A DNA stretch of 21,038 nucleotides from positions 1 through 21,038 of the forward strand of contig JAHHTY010000037.1 in NCBI GenBank assembly GCA_020024325.1, written 5' to 3'. Positions 1 to 5,731 of the stretch are shown here, piece after piece. The DNA comes from Negativibacillus sp. (GTDB taxonomy: Bacteria > Bacillota > Clostridia > Oscillospirales > Ruminococcaceae). Each line of letters begins with the position of its first letter. Within the stretch, counting starts at the first letter, position 1. Position numbers and translations under genes: made by a program. The notes beneath the pieces were generated by a model. The model was not told where the DNA came from. It did no database searches and worked only from the letters and a program-made list of their open reading frames with translations.

Positions 1-53
1 GCGCCACCTTGCCAAGGTGGAGGTAGCGAGTTCGAGCCTCGTAACCCGCTCCA
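1..53 (+). tRNA. tRNA-Gly (GCC), 3' part
   Basis: The left edge of the window cuts this tRNA. What remains is the anticodon arm (stem CCACC 4-8 with GGTGG 16-20, loop TTGCCAA), so the anticodon is GCC at 11-13 and reads glycine GGC/GGU codons. The T arm follows (GCGAG, loop TTCGAGC, CTCGT), then the 3' acceptor strand AACCCGC, discriminator T and an encoded CCA at 51-53. The D arm and 5' acceptor strand lie outside. The gap to the next tRNA is only 3 nt, so both come from one transcript. Confidence 0.93.
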
Positions 54-56
54 TAT

Positions 57-131
<75 letters not shown>

Positions 132-132
132 A

Positions 133-166
133 AATCCTGATTCCTGTAGGAATCAGGATTTTTTCT
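133..166 (+). terminator. terminator of the tRNA operon
   Basis: A perfect 12-bp stem (133-144 with 149-160) closed by the loop TGTA is followed by a T-run, two bases after the tRNA-Cys CCA end. This is a classic Rho-independent terminator. Confidence 0.93.
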
Positions 167-178
167 TATCTAAAAATG

Positions 179-207
179 TTAGCAACTGGATAAGTTTTTT
201 TTACAAT
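179..207 (+). promoter_or_regulatory. candidate sigma-A promoter of the ncRNA at 214-426
   Basis: TTAGCA (179-184) and TACAAT (202-207) are separated by exactly 17 nt, matching the -35 and -10 consensus at 4/6 and 5/6. It lies just after the tRNA terminator, and transcription would start near 214. No open reading frame with a start codon follows, so the promoter would serve the structured RNA downstream. Confidence 0.5.
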
Positions 208-213
208 AGAAAT

Positions 214-426
214 ATAAAAAGACCTTATCATCAATTTGCAAAATCTGCTTTTGCATTGGATACACAACCACAAAAGGTGGTGGTGTTGGCAGAAGATAAG
301 CAGATGCAGCAGTAATCGGGGACAAAATCATGAAGGTTTGTGCTTAACCTTGACTGCTGACATTTGTTTTGCTGGTGGGTAATAAAAGAGGTGCGACAGC
401 ATTCTTGGCTGTCGCACCTCTTTTAT
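214..426 (+). ncRNA. candidate structured non-coding RNA, about 210 nt, unidentified
   Basis: Between the tRNA terminator and the spo0A leader lies a stretch with its own promoter and a strong terminator, and it folds by eye into nested, non-conflicting helices. A closing stem pairs 225-233 with 373-382 (one bulged G) and 238-243 with 367-372. Branch 1 has TCTGC 244-248 with GCAGA 289-293, enclosing ACAC-A-ACCAC with GTGGT-G-GTGT (262-286). Branch 2 has CAGATG 301-306 with CATTTG 361-366, CAGCAGT 307-313 with ACTGCTG 353-359, and AAGGTT 333-338 with AACCTT 346-351. Alternatives exist: TGCAAAA 237-243 can pair locally with TTTTGCA 249-255, exposing the TCTGC loop to two GCAGA copies (289-293, 300-304), which suggests a pseudoknot or switch. 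I do not recognise it as SRP RNA, tmRNA, RNase P RNA or 6S RNA. The structure is seen; the RNA itself is inferred. Confidence 0.5.
382..426 (+). terminator. strong hairpin terminator after the candidate ncRNA
   Basis: A perfect 19-bp stem (382-400 with 408-426) with the 7-nt loop ATTCTTG has a GC-rich core and A/T ends, so it can act in both directions. No coding gene ends just before it, which supports a non-coding transcript upstream. Confidence 0.85.
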
Positions 427-907
427 CATCATATAAAATGAAATATGAAACTATTTGACTTTTTCTTACTTTGATTGGATTGAAAATTTTATTATATTTT
501 CATACTTCTTTCAAGGTTCTGAATGATTTTACATAAGGATATCTTGATGAGTGTTTTTTTAGATAGTAAAAATATAATCTTGCTATGTACTGTAAGATGA
601 ATATGATTTTATCGGAAAAATTTTTTAGATTCCTTATAAACCGAAGATTTTTTTGAAAAATAAGTTAAAATTAGAAATTTGAAAATACAACAAAAATTGA
701 GTATAATTGTCTTAAAAGCCAAATAAACGACAAAATTTTTATAAGAGATTGCCTTAGAACAAGAAAATATTTAAAATTTCAAGGGTAATCCAAGAGAAAA
801 TCCCCTTTCCGCTCTTGCAAAGGGTTATAAAATATGATAATCTATTTCCAGAAATTTCCATTTATTGGAAAAGTTTGGAAAAATTATTAGACTTGGGAGG
901 AATAGTA
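427..907 (+). promoter_or_regulatory. AT-rich spo0A upstream region and long leader
   Basis: About 480 bases without a credible gene. Positions 427-678 are very AT-rich and show no structure I can defend. A good promoter sits at 679-707, so the spo0A leader is close to 190 nt. Two interleaved inverted repeats lie in the leader: CAAGAG 791-796 with CTCTTG 812-817, and CCCTTT 803-808 with AAAGGG 819-824. They cannot easily coexist, so they may be alternative hairpins. The inverted motif TTTTGTCG (complement of 729-736) resembles part of a Spo0A box but lacks the final AA. Confidence 0.5.
679..707 (+). promoter_or_regulatory. sigma-A promoter of spo0A
   Basis: TTGAAA (679-684) and TATAAT (702-707) are spaced by 17 nt, a near-consensus vegetative promoter. 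Transcription would start near 714. I did not find a convincing sigma-H promoter, which Bacillus spo0A has in addition. Confidence 0.7.
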
Positions 908-1684
908 ATGGATTCTAAATTAAAAGTTTTAATCTCTGATGATGACAAGGAGTTTTGTGCCAGATGCACAGCAACTTTGAGAGGGTGTGGTTTTGATACC
1001 ACCATTGCTCCAAAGGATGGACACTTGATGATGGAAATGATTCGTGACTATCAGCCAAATGTGGTTCTGATGGATGTGTTTATGCCTTATCTGGATGCAA
1101 TCGGTGTTATCAACCAAGTTCGGGAGAGCGGAATGTCGATGCCGATTTTTATGGTAATTTCTACATACAACAACTCAATTTTAGACAGAGAACTGGTGTC
1201 TTCCGGTGTAGCCTACTGCTTCTTAAAGCCGATTGATCCACAGTTGGTAGCAGAAAGAATCTTCCAACTGACAGGACACAGCAACGAAAAAACAGAGAAC
1301 GCATTAGTAGGTGCATCACAGCCTAATTTGGAAGTGATGGTGACAGAAATTATCCATCAAATTGGCGTTCCTGCACACATTAAAGGTTATCATTATCTGA
1401 GAGATGGTATTGTATTGGCAGTCAAAGATCAAAAGATGATCAATTCGGTTACAAAGCTGCTGTATCCGACCATTGCAAAGATGAACAATACCACCTCCAG
1501 CCGTGTGGAGAGAGCAATTCGTCATGCTATTGAGGTAGCATGGGACAGAGGAGATGTTGATGTGCTCAACTCCTACTTTGGCTACACCATTCGTAACAGC
1601 AGAGGTAAGCCGACAAACTCAGAATTTATTGCAATGATTGCAGATAATTTAAAATTGCAGTTAAAAAACAATGTAGCTGTATAG
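908..1684 (+). CDS. spo0A: Stage 0 sporulation response regulator Spo0A
   Basis: Master transcription regulator of entry into sporulation; when phosphorylated it binds 0A boxes (TGTCGAA type) in the cytoplasm. The 258-residue protein has a receiver domain (about 5-125) with acidic pocket D11-D13, phospho-acceptor D56 in VLMDVFMP, S85/T86 and K107 in FLKPID. The C-terminal DNA-binding domain (about 145-255) is the most recognisable part, with IGVPAHIKGYHYLRDGI, NTTSSRVERAIRHAIEVAW and KPTNSEFIAMIAD. I chose ATG 908 because GGGAGG lies 7 nt upstream and the protein then begins like known Spo0A; the frame stays open to a TTG at 815, but that start has no ribosome site. In Bacillus and many clostridia spo0A follows spoIVB; here it follows tRNA genes and a candidate ncRNA. 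Confidence 0.97.
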   Translation: MDSKLKVLISDDDKEFCARCTATLRGCGFDTTIAPKDGHLMMEMIRDYQPNVVLMDVFMPYLDAIGVINQVRESGMSMPIFMVISTYNNSILDRELVSSGVAYCFLKPIDPQLVAERIFQLTGHSNEKTENALVGASQPNLEVMVTEIIHQIGVPAHIKGYHYLRDGIVLAVKDQKMINSVTKLLYPTIAKMNNTTSSRVERAIRHAIEVAWDRGDVDVLNSYFGYTIRNSRGKPTNSEFIAMIADNLKLQLKNNVAV

Positions 1685-1726
1685 TATAAAAATAATAAAA
1701 AAAAATAATATTATGTCAAAAAATTA

Positions 1727-1755
1727 TAGACAAAGTTTTTATAAAGAGATATACT
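1727..1755 (+). promoter_or_regulatory. sigma-A promoter of the sugar nucleotidyltransferase gene
   Basis: TAGACA (1727-1732) and TATACT (1750-1755) are 17 nt apart, with start expected near 1762. The segment 1729-1749 (GACAAAGTTTTTATAAAGAGA) is almost the same as 729-748 in the spo0A leader, so both genes may share a control site. Confidence 0.65.
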
Positions 1756-1801
1756 GAGAAAGTGAAAAAATTATCAATTTATTGACAGGGGGATTTTCCA
1801 T

Positions 1802-2713
1802 ATGTCAAAACCAGTTTTAGTCGTTCTTGCAGCCGGAATGGGCAGCAGATACCATGGATTAAAACAAATTGATCCAATGGGCAAAAATGGGGAAAAGATT
1901 TTAGACTACTCAGTATACGATGCAAAGCAGGCAGGGTTTGAAACAGTTGTCTTTGTTATCAAACCGGAAATGGAAGAAGAATTTGAGGAAGTTGTTGGAA
2001 AACGAATGAGAAAGCATATGCAGGTAAAATATGCTTTTCAGAGTGTTGACAACCTTCCGGAAGGCTTCACGGTACCAGAAGGAAGAACAAAACCATGGGG
2101 AACCGGTCACGCTGTTTTGTGTGCAGCAAAGCAAATAGACGCTCCTTTTGCTGTAATCAATGCAGATGATTATTATGGCCCTCACGGGTATCGTATGTTG
2201 TTTGATGCTTTAAGTCAGGATGAGCAAAGCTGTGTGATGGTTGCATATCCACTGTCCAGTACAGTGACAGAAAGCGGACATGTTTCCAGAGGAATTTGCA
2301 AGGTAAGTGCGGATGGCTTTTTAGAAAGTGTAACAGAGCGCACCTGGATTGAATGTCAAAAAGACAGCATCGCATACAGTGAAGACGAAGGAAAAACATT
2401 TGTTTTGCTGGAAAAAGAGGTTCCCGTTTCCATGAACTTCTGGGGATTCCCAAAAAACTTTTTAAAACGTGCAGAAGAAGGTTTCCCGAAATTCTTAAAT
2501 CATGCTTTAAAAGAAAATCCAATGAAATGTGAATATTTCCTGCCATCCATTGTCAGTCAGATGATTGAACAGGAGCACGCAAAGGTTCGTGTGCTGAAAA
2601 GCACGGACCGTTGGTATGGTGTAACCTATCATGAAGATAAAGAAACTGTGATGAGGGCATTTGAGCAGATGAGCAAAGAGGGGCTGTATCCTCAGCCACT
2701 TTGGAAGGAATAG
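1802..2713 (+). CDS. sugar-phosphate nucleotidyltransferase family protein
   Basis: A 303-residue NTP-transferase family enzyme, expected to join a nucleoside triphosphate to a sugar-1-phosphate and release pyrophosphate in the cytoplasm. The N-terminal nucleotide-binding signature LAAGMGSRYHGLKQ covers residues 9-22 (Gly-rich loop, R16, K21). GTGHAV at 100-105 and NADDYYG at 120-126 supply base-binding and metal-binding positions. The ribosome site AGGGGGA (1787-1793) is 8 nt before the ATG. The kinase gene starts 25 nt after its stop, so the two are one operon: a kinase making a sugar-1-phosphate and a transferase activating it. The exact sugar and nucleotide (UTP, dTTP or other) cannot be read from the motifs. 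It is shorter than the bifidobacterial LnpC pyrophosphorylase and is not its direct counterpart. Confidence 0.85.
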   Translation: MSKPVLVVLAAGMGSRYHGLKQIDPMGKNGEKILDYSVYDAKQAGFETVVFVIKPEMEEEFEEVVGKRMRKHMQVKYAFQSVDNLPEGFTVPEGRTKPWGTGHAVLCAAKQIDAPFAVINADDYYGPHGYRMLFDALSQDEQSCVMVAYPLSSTVTESGHVSRGICKVSADGFLESVTERTWIECQKDSIAYSEDEGKTFVLLEKEVPVSMNFWGFPKNFLKRAEEGFPKFLNHALKENPMKCEYFLPSIVSQMIEQEHAKVRVLKSTDRWYGVTYHEDKETVMRAFEQMSKEGLYPQPLWKE

Positions 2714-2738
2714 GAATATAAAAAGGCAGGAAAATAGG

Positions 2739-3824
2739 ATGGAACAAGTAAAACGAGTACTACAAGAATGGAAATCCATTGGTTCGGTAAAAAATGTTTG
2801 CACCTTTGGAAATGGTCATATTAATGATACTTATTTAGTTGAAACTGAAACAAATAAATATATTTTGCAAAGAGTAAACACCAATATTTTCCAGGATATT
2901 ACGGGACTGATGGAAAATATTTATCAGGTAACAGAATTTTTAAAAAATAAACTTATCCAAGCAGGGCAAGACCCTCAAAGAGAAACAATGCAGATTGTCT
3001 GCTGTGATCGTGGTGATGTTTATTTGAAAGATGAAACAGGAAACTGCTGGAGAATGTTTTCTTATATTACAAATAGCGTTTGCCTGCAAAAAGCGAGAAA
3101 TGAACAGGATCTTTTTGAATGTGCTGCTGCATTTGGAAATTTTCAATTTTTGCTTAAAGATTTTCCGGCGCACACTTTAACCGAAACAATCCCCCAGTTC
3201 CATGATACTGTAAAGCGTTATCATGACTTTGAGAAAGCACTGCAAGAGGATAAAATGGGCAGAGCAGCTTCTATTCAAGAAGAAATTGAATTTTTACAGA
3301 CCAGAAAGAAGGACTGTACCGTTATGGTCGATTTGCAAAAAGCAGGCGAGCTGCCGCTGCGTGTCACCCATAATGATACAAAGTTAAACAACGTTCTCTT
3401 AGATGAAAACACAATGAAAGGCTTGTGCGTCATTGATTTGGACACAGTGATGCCGGGTCTTGCAGCAAATGATTTTGGCGATTGTGTTCGCTTTGGAGCA
3501 AACGATTGCCAAGAAGATGAGGAAGACCAGAGCAAGGTTCATTTCCTTCCGGAGCTGTACCGTATTTGCGTTGAGGGATTTTTGCAAAAAGCAGGCAAAT
3601 CCTTGACCGAGCTGGAAATTATGACCCTGCCATGGGGAGCAAAATTGATGACCTTGGAATGTGGTATGCGTTTCCTTACTGACTATTTACAGGGAGATAC
3701 TTACTTTAAAATCAGCCGTCCGCAACAGAATCTTGATAGAGCGAGAACTCAGTTTACGTTGGTGCGTCAAATGGAAGAATGTTGGGAGCAGCTGATGGAT
3801 ATTTCAAAGGCACAGCTTCAGTAA
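2739..3824 (+). CDS. NahK-like sugar 1-kinase (APH/choline kinase fold)
   Basis: Cytoplasmic kinase of the aminoglycoside-phosphotransferase fold, 361 residues, close in length to bifidobacterial N-acetylhexosamine 1-kinase (NahK/LnpB). Seen in the sequence: GNGHINDTYLV near residues 24-34 and YILQRVNTN near 42-50 (ATP-site strands and Lys/Arg region), the Brenner motif H211-N212-D213-TKLNNVL with catalytic Asp 213, and IDLDT with metal-binding Asp 233/235, followed by VMPGLAANDFGD. These blocks match what I recall of NahK, which phosphorylates GlcNAc or GalNAc at C1. The upstream nucleotidyltransferase would then activate the product, giving a salvage pair. No lacto-N-biose phosphorylase or epimerase is in the window, so the sugar source is unknown. 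Substrate is inferred from family resemblance only. Confidence 0.83.
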   Translation: MEQVKRVLQEWKSIGSVKNVCTFGNGHINDTYLVETETNKYILQRVNTNIFQDITGLMENIYQVTEFLKNKLIQAGQDPQRETMQIVCCDRGDVYLKDETGNCWRMFSYITNSVCLQKARNEQDLFECAAAFGNFQFLLKDFPAHTLTETIPQFHDTVKRYHDFEKALQEDKMGRAASIQEEIEFLQTRKKDCTVMVDLQKAGELPLRVTHNDTKLNNVLLDENTMKGLCVIDLDTVMPGLAANDFGDCVRFGANDCQEDEEDQSKVHFLPELYRICVEGFLQKAGKSLTELEIMTLPWGAKLMTLECGMRFLTDYLQGDTYFKISRPQQNLDRARTQFTLVRQMEECWEQLMDISKAQLQ

Positions 3825-3857
3825 ATAAATACTAAAACAGGATAAAATTCGTCGCTC

Positions 3858-3880
3858 AAAGAGAATATTATTTCTCTTTT
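3858..3880 (+). terminator. weak hairpin after the kinase gene
   Basis: AAAGAGAA (3858-3865) pairs with TTCTCTTT (3872-3879) across a 6-nt loop. The stem is AT-rich and has almost no T-run beyond it; its 3' arm overlaps the -35 box of the next promoter. It may slow read-through from the sugar operon. Confidence 0.35.
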
Positions 3881-3907
3881 GCCAAAAATGAGAAAAAGTA
3901 CTATACT
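3879..3907 (+). promoter_or_regulatory. sigma-A promoter of the radical SAM gene
   Basis: TTGCCA (3879-3884) and TATACT (3902-3907) are separated by 17 nt. Each box matches consensus at 5/6. Transcription would start near 3914, about 34 nt before the ATG at 3948, leaving room for AGAAAGAAGG as ribosome site. Confidence 0.68.
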
Positions 3908-3947
3908 AAAAGAAAAACGCCAATCTTTATAGAAAGAAGGTTTTTTC

Positions 3948-4840
3948 ATGCGGTATGACCAAATAATTTATTATCCTCCGTTTGAGCGACATTCCCTGTT
4001 GCTTCAGGTGACAAGTGGCTGTTCCTACAATCAATGCGCCTTTTGTAATATGTATAAGACGGTAGATTTTGAGGTAATTCCGATGAAGGAAATTCTTGCC
4101 GATTTAAAGGATGCGGCAGGATATAACCCCTATACAGAAAGAGTTTTTTTGATTGGCGGTGAGCCGCTTTGCCTGCCGTTTGAGCAGATGAAGGAACTGC
4201 TGATTCAGATAAAAAAATATCTGCCTTATTGTGCAAGCGTGTCGATGTATGCTTCAATAAAAATCTTCGAGATAAAACGGTAGAACAGCTTGAAGAACTT
4301 CACCGCTTGGGGCTTGGATTTTTATATATCGGCTTGGAAAGCGGATGTGACCACATTTTAAAACAGATGAAAAAAGGACATACAGCCGATGAAGCAGTAG
4401 AGCAGCTGAAAAAGTTAAATAAAGCACAAATTCCGTTTCATTCTATCTTGATTTATGGCTTGGGTGGAACAGGCACAGCAAAAGAAAATGCACTCGCAAG
4501 TGCTAAGATGTTGAATCAAGTACATTCAACCAATATCATTATGATGAATCTTACGGTTTTCCCGGATACTGAATTGGAAAAATGGTGTAAGGACGGCAGT
4601 TTTGTTCAGGCAAGCGGCAGAGAAAGAATTGAGGAACTTGCTTATCTGCTGGAAGCTTTGGATTTGACCACTCCAACCGGATTTTCAACCAGCCATGTCA
4701 CCAATCCGGTTATGGTAACAGGAACGCTTCCTTATGATAAAGCGAAGATGCTGGAAGGTATCTACAAAATGTTGGGAACCGGAAAAGACAGCGATTTACA
4801 TGGAATTGTTTGCATTAGCAATGCAGCAATAGAACGATAA
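3948..4840 (+). pseudogene. radical SAM protein gene with a single-base frameshift
   Basis: The two halves of one radical SAM enzyme lie in different frames. The first half (3948 to about 4263) has TSGCSYNQCAFCNMY, with cluster cysteines C25, C30 and C33 (Cx4Cx2C rather than Cx3Cx2C), and the GGEP-type motif IGGEPLCLP. The second half (about 4262-4840) continues with LGLGFLYIGLESGCD and ILIYGLGGTGTAKENA, usual later parts of this barrel. In the run of five A at 4259-4263 one extra A would join them as ASI-KNLRDKTVEQLEEL and give one 297-residue protein; as written the first frame stops after 111 residues. Promoter, ribosome site and terminator are intact and no other damage is visible, so the lesion is recent, a sequencing or assembly error, or bypassed by slippage on AAA. 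The substrate is unknown. Confidence 0.85.
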
Positions 4841-4851
4841 AATAATAAAAT

Positions 4852-4896
4852 GAGCGATAGCAAAGTCAATGATAGGACTGCTGTCGCTCGTTTTTT
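4852..4896 (+). terminator. terminator after the radical SAM gene
   Basis: A long stem GAGCGATAGC with GCTGTCGCTC (one T-G pair), extended inside by AGTC/GACT, is followed by TTTTTT. It stops transcription just before the TTGACA box of the Nudix promoter. Confidence 0.85.
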
Positions 4897-4897
4897 A

Positions 4898-4925
4898 TTG
4901 ACATAAAAATGTTTTCAGTTATAAT
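4898..4925 (+). promoter_or_regulatory. strong sigma-A promoter of the Nudix operon
   Basis: Perfect TTGACA (4898-4903) and perfect TATAAT (4920-4925) with a 16-nt spacer. The leader is about 100 nt and holds an AT-rich inverted repeat at 4949-4982 (AAAATCCAT with ATGGATTTT) without a T-run beyond it, so I do not call that a terminator. Confidence 0.75.
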
Positions 4926-5033
4926 AAAGTCAAAGAAAATGAAAAAGAAAAATCCATGATTTTATAAAAAATTATGGATTTTGCAAAATTATAATAGACC
5001 CGCCCAAAACCCTAAAAACAAAGGAGTGATATT

Positions 5034-5510
5034 ATGAGAGCACCATTCCAAGTACTTGCTATACCATATAGAGTATATTGCGGTATATCTGCTTACTGCG
5101 TTTTTCATCGTGCAGATTTAGACCAATGGCAATTTATAGCAGGGGGCGGAGAAGACAATGAAACGCCTTTAGAATCAGCTAAACGTGAAACCTTTGAAGA
5201 AAGCGGTATAAAATCGAACAGATGGATAAAGCTAAAAAGCCTTGCCTATCTTCCTGCAACCGTCATTTCCGAAAAACATCGTCAATATTGGAAAAAAGAT
5301 ACTTATGTAATACCTGAATATTCTTTTGGATTTGAATGTAAAAACGACATAAAATTGTCCGATGAACATACAGAGTGTCTTTGGTTATCTTATGATGAAG
5401 CTATTAAAAAGCTCACATGGGATTCAAACAAAACAGCTCTTTATGAACTTCATTGTATTTTGAAGGAAAGTAAATATCCCATGAAAGAAGAAAGCGGGGA
5501 GAGTAGATGA
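5034..5510 (+). CDS. Nudix hydrolase
   Basis: Cytoplasmic Nudix-fold pyrophosphohydrolase, 158 residues, which cleaves nucleoside diphosphates linked to another group with Mg2+ or Mn2+. The Nudix box is complete at residues 37-59: G37, five residues, E43, seven residues, then REtfEEsGI with metal ligands E52, E55 and E56. The surroundings (FQVLAIPYR at the start, DQWQFIAGGGED before the box) recall the NudB/dATP pyrophosphohydrolase-like group, but that is a weak hint and the substrate is open. AAGGAGTGAT sits at the right distance before ATG 5034. The stop overlaps the start of a 32-codon gene (ATGA), so translation is coupled. Own strong promoter and flanking terminators make 4898-5731 a self-contained cassette. 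Confidence 0.92.
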   Translation: MRAPFQVLAIPYRVYCGISAYCVFHRADLDQWQFIAGGGEDNETPLESAKRETFEESGIKSNRWIKLKSLAYLPATVISEKHRQYWKKDTYVIPEYSFGFECKNDIKLSDEHTECLWLSYDEAIKKLTWDSNKTALYELHCILKESKYPMKEESGESR

Positions 5511-5605
5511 TTGATTTTGTTATAGATATCTTTGCTGATATTTTGGATTTTTTCGTTGACGTATGGATCAATAAAATTATAGTAAAATTTAAGAAGAGTA
5601 AATGA
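5507..5605 (+). CDS. 32-residue amphipathic small protein, coupled to the Nudix gene
   Basis: ATG 5507 overlaps the Nudix stop codon in ATGA, and GGGGAGAG ends 3 to 4 bases before it, so a ribosome finishing the Nudix gene could restart here. The product begins MIDFVIDIFADILDFFVDVW: aspartates at 3, 7, 11, 14 and 18 recur every three to four residues, giving one acidic stripe on an otherwise hydrophobic helix, then a basic tail (KIIVKFKKSK). This pattern fits a membrane-surface peptide or a partner-binding helix. I do not recognise the family. The overlap, the ribosome site and the non-random pattern argue that it is real, though it is too short for composition to prove it. Confidence 0.6.
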   Translation: MIDFVIDIFADILDFFVDVWINKIIVKFKKSK

Positions 5606-5690
5606 TAGCTGAAAACAATATCGGTGTAAAAATAATTTAGCAGTATAATATCAATTTAGCAAAGCTCTGTTTTTGATGCTTACCACAATA

Positions 5691-5731
5691 AAGAAATGCA
5701 GATGTGAAAAAATATCACATCTGCATTTCTT
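5691..5731. terminator. bidirectional terminator between the Nudix operon and the MATE gene
   Basis: A perfect 17-bp stem (5691-5707 with 5715-5731) with a 7-nt A-rich loop. T-rich sequence follows on both strands, and the two convergent transcription units end here; the last base of the stem is part of the MATE stop codon. Confidence 0.85.

Noticed and set aside
167..315. Open stretch after tRNA-Cys that reads like a protein tail (ending ALDTQPQKVVVLAEDKQMQQ then stop), a possible gene remnant next to a tRNA integration site
   Set aside because: It has no start codon or ribosome site, and most of its bases are explained by the nested RNA helices of the ncRNA candidate.
4257..4265. Programmed -1 frameshift at a canonical slippery heptamer in the radical SAM gene
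   Set aside because: The site ATA-AAA-ATC is not a valid X-XXY-YYZ heptamer. Simple slippage on AAA remains possible and is kept as an option, but a programmed site is not supported.
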